Of a stretch of 64,000 nt of DNA, positions 44,864 to 54,780 are shown in pieces; the first letter of the stretch is position 1; each line of letters begins with the position of its first letter. The notes below the pieces were generated by a model. It was not told the DNA's origin. It saw nothing but the letters and a program-made list of their open reading frames with translations, and searched no databases. Origin of the DNA: Sphingopyxis sp. (GTDB lineage: Bacteria; Pseudomonadota; Alphaproteobacteria; Sphingomonadales; Sphingomonadaceae). The stretch covers positions 1 to 64,000 of the forward strand of contig PNNB01000015.1 in NCBI GenBank assembly GCA_013823985.1, read 5' to 3'. The position numbers and the translations under genes were made by a program.

Positions 44864-46399
44864 ATGACGACACGGATTTTTGGCACACTCATTTGCCTTT
44901 GGGTTCTTTTCCTGCCCCTTTCCGCGCGCGCCGAATGGCATGAAGCCAGCAGCGACCATTTCCTTGTTATCGCGGACCAGAAAGAAAAAGACGTCCGCGA
45001 ATTTACCGAACGTCTCGAACGCTATCACAGCGGCCTGTTGGGGATATTGAAACGGGCGGATGAAAAGCCCAGCCCCTCCAACCGCGTCACCATCTACATT
45101 GTCCGCAGCGCAGGTCAGGTGCAGAAACTTGCCGGCGACAAAAGTGGTGCGCTTCAGGGCTTTTATTCGCCGCGCGCGGGCGGCTCCGTCGCATTTGCAT
45201 CGCGCGTCGAAAGCGATGGCATGAACATCACGCAGAGCGAACAGGTCCTGTTCCACGAATATGCCCATCACGTGATGCACGGCGTCAGCGAATGGGCCAC
45301 GCCGCGCTGGTATAGCGAAGGCTTCGCCGAATTTTTCTCGACCGTCCGTTTTGAAAAGGATGGCGGCATGGGCATCGGCCTGCCCGCGAACCACCGCGCG
45401 GCGGAACTGAACTATGCGGTCGATGTCCCCATTGAGGCGTTGCTCGATTCCGAAACCTACAAGACCCGCAAGGTCAAAGGCTATGACGAATTTTATGGCC
45501 GTAGCTGGTTGCTTTACCACTATTTGCAAATGTCGGGCACCCGTCCGGGACAGCTGACCAAATACCGCGCCGCGCTCGCCAATGGCGCGACCGAGTGGGA
45601 TGCGGCACAGACCGCCTTTGGTGACCTGAAGGTGCTGGACAAGGAACTGAAGGCCTATCTGAACAAGGGCAAGATGCGCTATCTGCCCATCGCCGCCGAC
45701 AAGCTGGCGGTCGGGCCGATCACCATCCGCAAGCTGAGCGAAGCCGAAAGCGCGATGATGCCGATCATCCTCGAATCCAAGCGTGGCGTGGATGAGGAAT
45801 CGGCGAAAGTCCTCTTACCCAAGGCGCAGGCCGTAGCCGCGAAATATCCGAATGACCCTGCCGTCCTTGCCGCCCTTTCCGAAGCGGAGCATGATGCGGG
45901 GAATTACACCGAAGCGCTTGCCGCCGCCGACAAGGCCCTGGTCGCCGCGCCGACGCTGGTGAATGCGCATGTGCAGAAAATCTACGCGCTGTCCCGCATT
46001 GCGGAAAAGGCCGAAAATGGCGAGGCGGCATGGAAGAAGGTGACCCGCGCCGTCACCGCGCTGAACAAGATCGAAACCGACCACCCCATCCCGCTCATCT
46101 TCTATTACCGCAGCCTGCAAATGTCGGGGAAGGACATTAGCGAGGTGGCCGCCCATGGGCTTGAACGGGCGTTGCAGCTTGCCCCCTATGACCAGGCCGT
46201 GCGCTGGCAAGTGGTGCAGCAATTGATGGACGACGAGAATTTCGGCGGGGCCTACCGCACGCTCATGCCGCTCGCCAACGATCCACACAACCGCAGCGAG
46301 GACAATCCCGCCATCCCGCTTCTGGCCGAAATCAAAGAAAAATACGAAGCGCAACTGGCCGCTGTACAAACGCCAGCCCCCGCCACCGGCGGGAAATAG
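44864..46399 (+). CDS. Secreted peptidase-MA-like protein with TPR-type C-terminus
   Basis: A 511-residue exported protein with signal peptide TLICLWVLFLPLSARA. The zinc motif HEYAH is in VLFHEYAHHVMHG, with a candidate third ligand in YSEGFAEFFS. About residues 300-470 look like TPR repeats (AALSEAEHDAGNYTEALAAADKAL). The order peptidase then TPR is seen in several uncharacterised proteobacterial proteins. It lies 42 bases after the DUF885 gene; GGGGGG is the probable ribosome binding site. Confidence 0.8.
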   Translation: MTTRIFGTLICLWVLFLPLSARAEWHEASSDHFLVIADQKEKDVREFTERLERYHSGLLGILKRADEKPSPSNRVTIYIVRSAGQVQKLAGDKSGALQGFYSPRAGGSVAFASRVESDGMNITQSEQVLFHEYAHHVMHGVSEWATPRWYSEGFAEFFSTVRFEKDGGMGIGLPANHRAAELNYAVDVPIEALLDSETYKTRKVKGYDEFYGRSWLLYHYLQMSGTRPGQLTKYRAALANGATEWDAAQTAFGDLKVLDKELKAYLNKGKMRYLPIAADKLAVGPITIRKLSEAESAMMPIILESKRGVDEESAKVLLPKAQAVAAKYPNDPAVLAALSEAEHDAGNYTEALAAADKALVAAPTLVNAHVQKIYALSRIAEKAENGEAAWKKVTRAVTALNKIETDHPIPLIFYYRSLQMSGKDISEVAAHGLERALQLAPYDQAVRWQVVQQLMDDENFGGAYRTLMPLANDPHNRSEDNPAIPLLAEIKEKYEAQLAAVQTPAPATGGK

Positions 46400-46409
46400 G
46401 GAGAGAAAA

Positions 46410-47303
46410 ATGCCGAGTTTAATCGCCAGCCTGACCGGCTTTGTGCTGCGCACGACCGGCATCTACCGGAAGATGTTTACAGGCGGGCCGCAATTTCAGG
46501 CCAATATCGCCCAATCCCGCGCCCAGCCCGTGCCCGAACCGGACGCCAAGGCGCGTGCCGCATTGTATGTCGAACAGACCGAATTTGCCGGACGGACCGT
46601 CTGGACGCTTGCCCCGAAAGACCGCGCGCCGACGGCACAAGTGCTCTTCTGGCATGGTGGTGGCTATGTCTATCCACCGGCAGCGGTGCACTGGGCCTTT
46701 TTTGCCTATATGGCAAAGGCGCATGGCTGGTCAGTGACCGCGCCGCTTTATCCTCTTGCGCCCGAACATGATGCCGACACCGCCCTGAAATGGGCGATGG
46801 ATTTCACCCGCAGCTATGTCGATGGCTTGGACGGCAAGCCCTTTATCATGGGCGGCGATTCCGCAGGGGGCGGCATGACAGCGGCCCTTGCCCAACTGGC
46901 GCGGGACGCAGGCGACCGGCAAGCGGCGGCGCTCGTGCTGGTCTGCCCCTGGCTCAACCTCAACCCCGCGCACCCCGATCAGGCGACAATCGAACGGCGC
47001 GACGGCATCCTGACCATCAGCGGCATTTCCGACGCCGGACGCATCTACGCCGCCGGCCTGCCCCTTACCGATCCACGGTGCAGCCCGATCTTCGGCAGCT
47101 GGGACGGCCTGCCCCCGATCCTCGCCTTTGGCGGGGGCGACGATATATTGGTCACCGATGCCCGCGCCCTGAAGGCCAAGCATCCTGCCGTCGCCTATCG
47201 CGAGCTTGCGGGCATGGTGCACGACTGGCCGATCTTCACCTTCCGCGAATCGCGCGAAGCACAGGCCGAGATGGCCGCCTTTGCGGCGAGCGCGGTAACG
47301 TAG
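46410..47303 (+). CDS. Alpha/beta hydrolase of the hormone-sensitive lipase family
   Basis: A 297-residue esterase. The oxyanion-hole motif HGGG is in LFWHGGGYVYPP. The nucleophile serine is in GGDSAGGGMT, and the acid and histidine are in GGGDDILVTDA and MVHDWPIF. No signal peptide, so it is cytosolic. Short-chain esters are the likely substrates. It follows the peptidase gene by 10 bases with GGGAG before the ATG. Confidence 0.9.
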   Translation: MPSLIASLTGFVLRTTGIYRKMFTGGPQFQANIAQSRAQPVPEPDAKARAALYVEQTEFAGRTVWTLAPKDRAPTAQVLFWHGGGYVYPPAAVHWAFFAYMAKAHGWSVTAPLYPLAPEHDADTALKWAMDFTRSYVDGLDGKPFIMGGDSAGGGMTAALAQLARDAGDRQAAALVLVCPWLNLNPAHPDQATIERRDGILTISGISDAGRIYAAGLPLTDPRCSPIFGSWDGLPPILAFGGGDDILVTDARALKAKHPAVAYRELAGMVHDWPIFTFRESREAQAEMAAFAASAVT

Positions 47304-47363
47304 CGGATTTGGACGCCCCCGGCTTTTGCGCTATGATTGGCGCATGAGAATAGGAGAGTTCCC

Positions 47364-48422
47364 ATGCCCGCGGTAAAGGCCGCCAATCCCCGCCAGATAT
47401 TCGGGGCGGAAAAATGGATGCGCATCACGGCGGTCTCGCCCTGGCGCGGGGTCTGGCTGATCGCGCATGCTTGGGCCATCGTGGCACTTGCCGCCTCTGG
47501 CGCGGCGGCGGCGTGGCAGTGGAGCTGGATTGCAGGTCTGGTCGCAACGCCGGTCGCGCTGGCATTGCTGGGTGGCCGCCAACTGGGCCTTGCGATATTG
47601 ATGCATGAGGGCGCGCACGGCCTGCTACATCCCGACCGCAAGATGAACAATTTTCTGGGCCAATGGCTGACCGGCGCAGCCACAGGCAGCGACCTGCACG
47701 CCTACCGCGCCTATCATCTGACGCATCATAAGTTCACGCAGCAGCCCGAGGACCCCGACCTGTCGCTGTCCGCGCCCTTCCCCACCAGCCGCGCCAGCCT
47801 GCGCCGCAAGGCGGTCCGCGACCTAACGGGCCAGACTTTCTTCAAGCAACGCACCGCCCAGTTCGCCGCCGCGTGGCGCGGGGTTCAGGCCATGCTGCGC
47901 AACGAAAGCGGCGATGCTGCGGCCAAGCGCGACACAAGCGCGGGCCGGATGCTCAACCTGCAAAGCCGTTCGGGAATAGACGCACCGGTGGCGAATATCG
48001 ACGGCGCCAAGACCACCGCCCGCACCGTCGGCCGCTTCCTGACCGTTCAGGCGGTGTTGCTCGCCATCTCGCTGCTCTTCTGGGGCTGGCTGCCCTTCAT
48101 GCTGTGGCTGGTGGCGCTGGCGACGACGTTCCAGCTATTCCTGCGCGTGCGCAATATCGCCGAACATGCCTGCACCACGACCGGCAGCGACGATCCCTTC
48201 TCGCACGCCCGCACCACCTATGCAGGGTTCCTGGAACGGGCAACCGTTGCGCCCTATTGGGTGAATTTCCATAGCGAGCATCATCTGTTCATGGGCGTGC
48301 CCTGTTACAGTCTGCCCGTCGCGCATGCCCTGCTGGGCGCGGAAAATTACCATCACCGGATGACGATTGAGCCCGATTACCGGACCGTATTGCGCAAGGT
48401 TACAACCATCCAGCCCGCCTGA
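47364..48422 (+). CDS. Fatty acid desaturase
   Basis: A 352-residue membrane di-iron enzyme. The three histidine boxes are visible: HEGAHG, HLTHHKF and HSEHHLF. Four transmembrane helices flank them. The ATG has AGGAG eight bases upstream; an in-frame TTG nine codons earlier is less likely. The substrate may be phospholipid acyl chains or a carotenoid-type lipid, which the sequence does not settle. Its end overlaps that of the convergent corA gene by 23 bases. Confidence 0.88.
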   Translation: MPAVKAANPRQIFGAEKWMRITAVSPWRGVWLIAHAWAIVALAASGAAAAWQWSWIAGLVATPVALALLGGRQLGLAILMHEGAHGLLHPDRKMNNFLGQWLTGAATGSDLHAYRAYHLTHHKFTQQPEDPDLSLSAPFPTSRASLRRKAVRDLTGQTFFKQRTAQFAAAWRGVQAMLRNESGDAAAKRDTSAGRMLNLQSRSGIDAPVANIDGAKTTARTVGRFLTVQAVLLAISLLFWGWLPFMLWLVALATTFQLFLRVRNIAEHACTTTGSDDPFSHARTTYAGFLERATVAPYWVNFHSEHHLFMGVPCYSLPVAHALLGAENYHHRMTIEPDYRTVLRKVTTIQPA

Positions 48423-49368
48423 ACCGGATATAGAGCGTGAGGCAGATCGTCACCATCACGCCAACCACGGCATAATAGCCATATTTCCAGCGCAGTTCGG
48501 GCATGATGTCGAAATTCATGCCGTAAATGCCCGCAATCGCGGTCGGCACCGCAAGGATCGCCGCCCACGCCGCCAATTGCCGCGTAATCGCACCTTGCCG
48601 CTGCTGTTCCAGCAGGCCGCTGGTCTCGATCACCGATGTCAGCGTGTCACGCAGCCCCGCAACACGGTAGATGACGCGGCGGATATGGTCGAGCAGGTCG
48701 CGGAAATAGGGGTGAATATCGACGTCAATCTGCGGCAGGTGCAGGTTGAGAAACTGGCTTGCCAGATCTTCCATCGGGCCAAGGATACGGTGCAGCCGGA
48801 ACAGTTCGCGGCGCAAGGTAAACAACCGCGCCGTTTCGGCCCGGTTGAGAAAACTCTCGACCGCATGGTCCTCCATCGCCAGCACTTTTTCTTCCAGCTC
48901 GTCCACCACCGGAAAATAGCCGTCGACCACGAAATCCAATATGCCGTGCAGCACATAATCGGGGCCATGCTTCAGCAACCAGGGCGTCGCCTCTAACTGG
49001 GCGCGCAGCGGCGTATGCGCGCGGTCCGAACCATGGCGCACCGTGATGATGAACTGGCGCCCGACAAAGATGGCGGTGTTGCCATATTCGATCTTCTCGC
49101 CCTTCAGATGCGCGGTTCGCGCGACCAGAAACAGATGGTCGCCATAGGGTTCCATCTTGGGCAAATGCCGCGGGTCGAGCGCATCCTCGACCGCCAGCGG
49201 ATGCAGCCCGAAATGCTCCTGTATCCGCTTCAGCGCGCCATCATCCGGCTCGTGCAGGCCGATCCAGATGAAATCGCCCGGCTTTTCGACATGGGGAATG
49301 GGCTTGGTGATGTCGATATCCGACACGACCTTTCCCTCACGGTACAGGCGGGCGGCAATGACGCTCAT
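48400..49368 (-). CDS. corA: CorA-family magnesium/cobalt transporter
   Basis: A 322-residue channel protein. The large cytoplasmic N-domain is followed by two helices near the C-terminus. The selectivity motif GMNF is in IAGIYGMNFDIMPEL. The acidic loop MPEL after it is family-like. It overlaps the DUF1003 gene by four bases (ATGA), so lysK, DUF1003 and corA form one operon. Confidence 0.95.
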   Translation of the reverse strand: MSVIAARLYREGKVVSDIDITKPIPHVEKPGDFIWIGLHEPDDGALKRIQEHFGLHPLAVEDALDPRHLPKMEPYGDHLFLVARTAHLKGEKIEYGNTAIFVGRQFIITVRHGSDRAHTPLRAQLEATPWLLKHGPDYVLHGILDFVVDGYFPVVDELEEKVLAMEDHAVESFLNRAETARLFTLRRELFRLHRILGPMEDLASQFLNLHLPQIDVDIHPYFRDLLDHIRRVIYRVAGLRDTLTSVIETSGLLEQQRQGAITRQLAAWAAILAVPTAIAGIYGMNFDIMPELRWKYGYYAVVGVMVTICLTLYIRFRRAGWL

Positions 49369-49886
49369 GACGCGCGGTCTTCGTCGTCGCGTTTCAATGT
49401 TCCCACCTGCTCGATCAGATGGTTGACCTTTTCATGCAGCCGCAAAATCTCCAGCTCGGCGCGGAGATTGACCTCATAGTCATGCGCCGCCGCCTTACGG
49501 TCCTTATCCGCCTGCCGGTTCTGGCTCATCATGATGATCGGCGCCTGCACCGCCGCCAAGGTAGAAAGCAGCAGGTTGAGGAAGATGAAGGGGTAGGGAT
49601 CGAAGGCCATCCCCATGCGGTTCAATATCTGCGAATTCAGGATCATCCAGCCGAACAGGACGATGGTGAAGGCAATGATGAACCCCCAGCTTCCGCCGAC
49701 CGCCGCGACATGGTCCGACAGACGCTCGCCAAAGGTGGCGCTGTCTTCGTGGACGACGCCGATATCCTGCGTGGTTTCCCGCTTGTGGATACGCTCCAGC
49801 ACCCGCCGCTCCGCCGCCGACAGCGCATCGCTCGATTTGCCGAGCAGCTCGAGTGCGAGATCGTCAACGGTGCGCGGTGTCGTCAA
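49365..49886 (-). CDS. DUF1003 membrane protein
   Basis: A 173-residue protein with two central transmembrane helices (WGFIIAFTIVLFGWMILNS and FIFLNLLLSTLAAVQAPIIMMSQNR in two pieces). The segment DPYPFIFLNLLLS and MSQNRQADKDR are the DUF1003 signature. The C-terminus is a coiled coil (LRAELEILRLHEKVNHLIEQ). Function is unknown; the family often sits near CorA-type transporters. Coupled to lysK upstream and corA downstream by four-base overlaps. Confidence 0.9.
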   Translation of the reverse strand: MTTPRTVDDLALELLGKSSDALSAAERRVLERIHKRETTQDIGVVHEDSATFGERLSDHVAAVGGSWGFIIAFTIVLFGWMILNSQILNRMGMAFDPYPFIFLNLLLSTLAAVQAPIIMMSQNRQADKDRKAAAHDYEVNLRAELEILRLHEKVNHLIEQVGTLKRDDEDRAS

Positions 49887-51448
49887 GCCAGCGCCTCCGC
49901 AATCAGGGCGCGGCTGTTGGCGATGCCGTAGAGCGCGATAAAGCTGCCCATGCGCGGCCCCGCGCTGGATCCGAGCAGCGTTTCATAAAGCGCCTTGAAC
50001 CAGTCGCGCAGATTTTCGAACCCGCCCTCCTTGCCGATTTCATAGACGATATTCTGGATATCTTCCGCGCTGGTGTCGGCGGGAAGATCCGCCAGCCGTG
50101 CGTCCAGCGTCTGCAGCGCCGCGATTTCCACGCCCTCGGGCTTGCGCTTGTGCAGGGTCGGCGCGACAAAATCGCGGTTATAGGCCAGCGCAATCGGGAT
50201 CAGTTCGGCCAGCTCGGGCGAATTTTCGGCGCTCGCCCCTTCGGCATAATTGCCGAGATAGGCCCACACCTGCTCCTCGGTCGCGCCCGCGCCCATCACG
50301 CCAACGAGATTCAGCAACAGGCCAAAGGTCACCGGCGGCTGGCCGACCGGCACCTTGCCATTGTGGATATGGTGCACCGGATTGCCGAGCCGCTTTTCCA
50401 GGGGCTGGTCATGCCATTGCGCGCGGAACTGGAAATATTCGTCCACCGCCTTGGGCACAACACCCAGATGCAATTGCTTCGCGCTTTTGGGTTCGCGATA
50501 GGCGTAAAAGGCGACGCTGTTTTCCGTGCCATATTTCAGCCAGTCTTCCAGCGCGAGGCCATTGCCCTTGGACTTAGAAATCTTCTCGCCCTTTTCGTCG
50601 AGGAACATTTCATAGATCAAGGCTTCGGGCGGACGGCCGCCGAGCACGCGGGCGATCTTGCCCGATTGCACGCCGCTGTCGGTCAGGTCCTTGCCGTACA
50701 TTTCATAGTCGACGCCAATCGCGACCCAGCGCATCGCCCAGTCGACCTTCCACTGCAGCTTGGACTTGCCGCTCAAAATGGATTGCGTCACGCGCTCGCC
50801 TTCATCCTCGAACGCGATCAGGCCTGCTTCGGCGTCGATCACCTCGACCGGTACCTGCAGGACAATGCCGCTCTTTTCGCTGATCGGCAGGACCGGCGAA
50901 TAGGTCGCGGCGCGTTCTTTGCGCAGTGTCGGCAGCATGATGTCCATGATCGCCTGATAATTGCGCAGAACGCCCTTCAACGCCTCGTCAAAGGCGCCGC
51001 TTTCATATTGGCTGGAGGACGAGATAAATTCATATTCGAACCCGAACTGGTCCAGAAATTCGCGCAGCATCGCGTTATTATGCGCAGCGAAGCTTTCATA
51101 TTTTTCGAACGGATCGGGAATACGCGACAGCGGCTTGCCAAGATGTTCGGCCAGCATCGCCTGATTGGGCACATTGTCGGGCACCTTGCGAAGCCCGTCC
51201 ATATCGTCCGAAAATTCGATCAGCCGCGACGGCGCATCGGACAGGGTGGCAAAAGCATTGCGCACCATCGTCGTGCGCAGCACCTCGTTAAAGGTGCCGA
51301 TATGCGGCAAACCCGACGGACCATAGCCACATTCAAAGACAATCGGCACACCGCCCGGCTTCCCCTGCGGATAGCGTTTCAAAAGCCGCCGCGCCTCTTC
51401 ATAAGGCCATGCTTTGGATTGGCTTGCGATCTCGCGGAGGTCAGTCAC
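49883..51448 (-). CDS. lysK: Class I lysyl-tRNA synthetase
   Basis: A 521-residue class I LysRS, the archaeal-type enzyme found in many Alphaproteobacteria. The HIGH-like motif is LPHIGTFNE and the KMSKS-like motif is KISKSKGN. The GTG start (VTDLREIASQSKAW) is preferred because translation from an ATG 15 codons upstream would run into the divergent helicase start region. First gene of the lysK-DUF1003-corA operon. Confidence 0.95.
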   Translation of the reverse strand: MTDLREIASQSKAWPYEEARRLLKRYPQGKPGGVPIVFECGYGPSGLPHIGTFNEVLRTTMVRNAFATLSDAPSRLIEFSDDMDGLRKVPDNVPNQAMLAEHLGKPLSRIPDPFEKYESFAAHNNAMLREFLDQFGFEYEFISSSSQYESGAFDEALKGVLRNYQAIMDIMLPTLRKERAATYSPVLPISEKSGIVLQVPVEVIDAEAGLIAFEDEGERVTQSILSGKSKLQWKVDWAMRWVAIGVDYEMYGKDLTDSGVQSGKIARVLGGRPPEALIYEMFLDEKGEKISKSKGNGLALEDWLKYGTENSVAFYAYREPKSAKQLHLGVVPKAVDEYFQFRAQWHDQPLEKRLGNPVHHIHNGKVPVGQPPVTFGLLLNLVGVMGAGATEEQVWAYLGNYAEGASAENSPELAELIPIALAYNRDFVAPTLHKRKPEGVEIAALQTLDARLADLPADTSAEDIQNIVYEIGKEGGFENLRDWFKALYETLLGSSAGPRMGSFIALYGIANSRALIAEALA

Positions 51449-51487
51449 GTGTTGCTCTTTCGTTCTGTTTGCGCCACTCTTGCGCTT

Positions 51488-54238
51488 ATGCAATCTCCCC
51501 TAACCTTTCCAGCGCTGCATGCAAGCCATGCCGGTATCTGGATGGCGACGCCCGATGGGCAGGTGCGCACGGTGGGCAAGGGTGAGGCTGTCGGGCGGGC
51601 GGCGGAGACGCCGATGGTTATGCTCAACGCGCCCCTGGTGGCGCAGCGGTTGGGCTATGCGGAATTATCGGGGCTGGATGTGCTCGAACTGTTCGCCTTT
51701 GTCCATCCGGCGCGCTTTGTCGTGCCCACGGCCAAGGGATTGGCGACGGTGCTTGGTATCGCCCCGGATTCGCCCGAGGCAGGCTGGAGCGACCAGAAGG
51801 TCCCGCACCTCCTCCTCACCGCCACGGAAAAACTGCTGGCTACCTTGGCGGACCCTGCATGGCCCGAACGCGAAGGCGCGTGGGACAGTGCGCAGGCGTT
51901 GATGCGGGTGCGCTGGCCGTGGGCGAATATCGTGCTGCGCCATCTGGCCAAGCCGGAAAAGCCCGAACGATGGCTGTTCGCGCGGCTGCCCGAATGGGAA
52001 GAAGCCGCACCGCGCACGCCGCCACGTGTTGTGACGCTCAACCCCGATGCGGTGCAGGCGCAGCTTGCGTCCCTCGTCGGCAACGGCGCCGAAACGCGGC
52101 AAGGGCAGCGCGATTTTGCGCAGGCGGCCGCGCGCATCTTTGCCCCGCGTGCGCGTAAGGGCGAACCCAATATGGTGCTGGCCGAGGCGGGAACCGGGAT
52201 CGGCAAGACGCTCGGCTATCTCGCGCCCGCATCGCTTTGGGCCCACAATGCCGATGGCGCGGTATGGATTTCGACCTTTACCAAGGCCCTGCAACGGCAA
52301 TTGGTGCGCGAGGCGCGGCGGATTTACCCCGACCCCGAACAGTTCAGGCAGAAGGTGGTGGTGCGCAAGGGCCGCGAAAATTATCTCTGCCTGCTGAACC
52401 TCGAAGACGCGCTGCAGGGCGGATTTGCGGGACGGGCAGCGACGCTGGCACATCTAGTGGCGCGCTGGGCCGCCTATACCAGCGATGGCGACATGATCGG
52501 CGGCGACCTGCCCGGCTGGCTGCCGACGCTGTTCCGCCGCAACGGATCGACCGCGCTGACCGACCGGCGGGGCGAGTGCATCTATGCCGGATGCCCGCAT
52601 TACAAGAAATGCTTCATCGAACGCGCAACTCGGTCCTCGGTGCAGGCGGATATCGTGATCGCCAACCATGCGCTGATGATGGTCAACGCCGCACGCGGCC
52701 GCGACGAAGTCAGCCGTCCGACACGGATCATCTTTGACGAAGGCCATCATCTGTTCGACGCCGCCGATTCGATGTTTGCCGCCGCGCTGACCGGTCAGGA
52801 AACGGTCGAGATGCGCCGCTGGGTCATTGGCCCGGAAGGCAAGGCGCGCGGACGCAGGCGGGGTCTGGCGGCGCGGCTGGCCGATGTTGCGTCCTATGAT
52901 GAGGAAGGCGGCCTCGCGATCGAGATGGCGCGCATCGCGGCCGAAGCCTTGCCCGGCGATGGCTGGCTGGGCCGTGTGGCCGAAGGCGTGCCGTCGGGGC
53001 CGGTCGAGCGGCTGCTGCACGCGATCCGGACGATGGTGTTCGCCCGCGACGAAAGCAATCTGGCCGAAAGCGGCTATGGTCTGGAAACCGAACTGGCCGA
53101 CCCGCCGCCTGCGGTCGTGGATGCGGTCGCCGATACGCAGGTCGCGCTGGAGGCTCTCGCCCGGCCGCTGACCCTGCTGGGCGCGCGGTTGGAGGCGATG
53201 ATTGCCGACCCGCCGGACTGGCTGGACGGCGGCGCAAGGGCGCGGGTCGAGGGCGCCATGGCGAGCCTTGGCTGGCGCATTGATACGGTGCGTGCGTGGA
53301 TTTCGATGCTCGCGCGCGCAGTGGGGCCGGTCGATGCGGACTTCGTCGACTGGCTTGCGATCGACCGCTTTGAAGGGCGCGACATGGATATCGGGATGCA
53401 CCGCCACTGGCTGGACCCGATGAAGCCGGTGGCTGAAATTGTCCTCAAACCCAGCCACGGCGTGCTCGCGACATCCGCCACATTGCGCAGCGGCGGCGAT
53501 TGGGCCAATGCCGAGGCGCGGACCGGCGCGGTGCATCTGGATCACGCGGCCGAACATTTCAGCGCGACCAGCCCCTTCGACTATGCGGCGCAGGCCGAGG
53601 TGCTGATCGTCACCGATATCAAGCGCGGCGATATGGCGGCGCTGGCGGGGGCCTATGCCGCGCTGATCGGCGCATCGGGCGGCGGCGCGCTCGGCCTGTT
53701 TACCGCGATCCGGCGGTTGCGGTCGACCTATGCGCGGATCGCCGACCGGCTCGCCCGCGACGGCTTGCCGCTTTATGCGCAGCATATCGACCCTATCGAT
53801 ACCGGCACGCTCGTCGATATTTTTCGCGATGATCCGCATGCCAGCCTGCTCGGCACCGACGCCTTGCGCGACGGGGTAGATGTCCCCGGCGCATCGCTGC
53901 GGCTTGTGGTGATGGAACAGGTGCCCTGGCCCCGCCCCGACATTTTGCACCGCGCGCGTCGGCTGTCCTATGGCGGCACCGACTATGACGACCGCATCAT
54001 CCGCGCCAAGCTGGCGCAGGCCTTTGGCCGCCTGATCCGCAGCGCTGGCGACAAGGGGCATTTTGTGCTGCTGTCGTCGGCCGTCCCCTCGCGCCTGCTC
54101 ACCGCCTTTCCGGCGGGAACCAGCATCAGGCGCGTCACATTGGAACAGGCAGTCGCGGCGATAAAATCAGGTCTTTCCCCCGTCACAAATATCCGGCAGG
54201 ACGATGCAAACACCCTGCAAGAAGGTAATCCGATTTGA
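51488..54238 (+). CDS. DinG/XPD-type ATP-dependent DNA helicase
   Basis: A 916-residue superfamily 2 helicase. Walker A is AEAGTGIGKTL near residue 236, and the DEAH-type box is IIFDEGHHLFD near 416. Four cysteines (YLC, GEC, AGCPHYKKC), in the position of the XPD/DinG 4Fe-4S cluster, lie at about 300-375. Motif VI is QAFGRLIRSAGDKG. It probably unwinds 5'-tailed DNA in repair. No ribosome binding site is seen, so the start is provisional. It shares a 39-base gap with divergent lysK. Confidence 0.92.
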   Translation: MQSPLTFPALHASHAGIWMATPDGQVRTVGKGEAVGRAAETPMVMLNAPLVAQRLGYAELSGLDVLELFAFVHPARFVVPTAKGLATVLGIAPDSPEAGWSDQKVPHLLLTATEKLLATLADPAWPEREGAWDSAQALMRVRWPWANIVLRHLAKPEKPERWLFARLPEWEEAAPRTPPRVVTLNPDAVQAQLASLVGNGAETRQGQRDFAQAAARIFAPRARKGEPNMVLAEAGTGIGKTLGYLAPASLWAHNADGAVWISTFTKALQRQLVREARRIYPDPEQFRQKVVVRKGRENYLCLLNLEDALQGGFAGRAATLAHLVARWAAYTSDGDMIGGDLPGWLPTLFRRNGSTALTDRRGECIYAGCPHYKKCFIERATRSSVQADIVIANHALMMVNAARGRDEVSRPTRIIFDEGHHLFDAADSMFAAALTGQETVEMRRWVIGPEGKARGRRRGLAARLADVASYDEEGGLAIEMARIAAEALPGDGWLGRVAEGVPSGPVERLLHAIRTMVFARDESNLAESGYGLETELADPPPAVVDAVADTQVALEALARPLTLLGARLEAMIADPPDWLDGGARARVEGAMASLGWRIDTVRAWISMLARAVGPVDADFVDWLAIDRFEGRDMDIGMHRHWLDPMKPVAEIVLKPSHGVLATSATLRSGGDWANAEARTGAVHLDHAAEHFSATSPFDYAAQAEVLIVTDIKRGDMAALAGAYAALIGASGGGALGLFTAIRRLRSTYARIADRLARDGLPLYAQHIDPIDTGTLVDIFRDDPHASLLGTDALRDGVDVPGASLRLVVMEQVPWPRPDILHRARRLSYGGTDYDDRIIRAKLAQAFGRLIRSAGDKGHFVLLSSAVPSRLLTAFPAGTSIRRVTLEQAVAAIKSGLSPVTNIRQDDANTLQEGNPI

Positions 54239-54780
54239 CGCTGACCCTGACCCTGTTCCGCCATGCCAAATCGAGCTGGGACGACACGATTCCGCGCGAT
54301 TTCGACCGGCCGCTGAACAAGCGCGGGGAAAAGGCAGCGGTGACCATGGGCAGATGGGTCAAGGAAAACGGCCTGACATTCGACCATGTGGTCGCCAGCC
54401 CCGCCGTGCGTGTCATCGATACCATCGACCAATTTGTCAAAGGCACGGGCGAACGCATCGACCCGACATGGGACCGACGCATCTACCTCGCCTCCTCCGC
54501 CACATTGATGGATGTGCTGCGCGACCAGTCCGACGACTATAAAGACGTGATGATGGTCGGGCATAATCCGGGGATGGAAGATCTGGTCTTCGACATTGTC
54601 CCCGACGACGGCAGCTCGCCCTTGCGCGATCTGGTGTGGGAGAAATACCCCACCGCCGCGATTGCGCGGATGGAACTGGATATCGACAGCTGGGCCGATA
54701 TCGACCGCAAATGCGGGAAACTGACCCACTTCATCCGCCCCCGCGACCTCGACGCCGAACTGGGGCCCGAGGACGAATGA
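54235..54780 (+). CDS. sixA: SixA-type histidine phosphatase
   Basis: A 181-residue phosphohistidine phosphatase-like protein. The catalytic motif is LFRHAKS, with the other histidine in MVGHNPGMEDL. The start is TTG with GAAGG upstream, overlapping the helicase stop by four bases. SixA removes phosphate from histidine phosphotransfer domains; whether this one does is inference. Confidence 0.9.
   Translation: MTLTLTLFRHAKSSWDDTIPRDFDRPLNKRGEKAAVTMGRWVKENGLTFDHVVASPAVRVIDTIDQFVKGTGERIDPTWDRRIYLASSATLMDVLRDQSDDYKDVMMVGHNPGMEDLVFDIVPDDGSSPLRDLVWEKYPTAAIARMELDIDSWADIDRKCGKLTHFIRPRDLDAELGPEDE

Noticed and set aside
43313..45529. 738-codon minus-strand frame under the DUF885 and peptidase-MA genes.
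   Set aside because: Antisense shadow caused by GC-rich codon bias; both plus-strand genes have motifs and signal peptides.
49853..51487. Open frame running in phase into the helicase from far upstream, antisense to lysK (total 1461 codons).
   Set aside because: The upstream part is the antisense of a clear class I LysRS and has no family features; the helicase similarity begins at the ATG at 51488.
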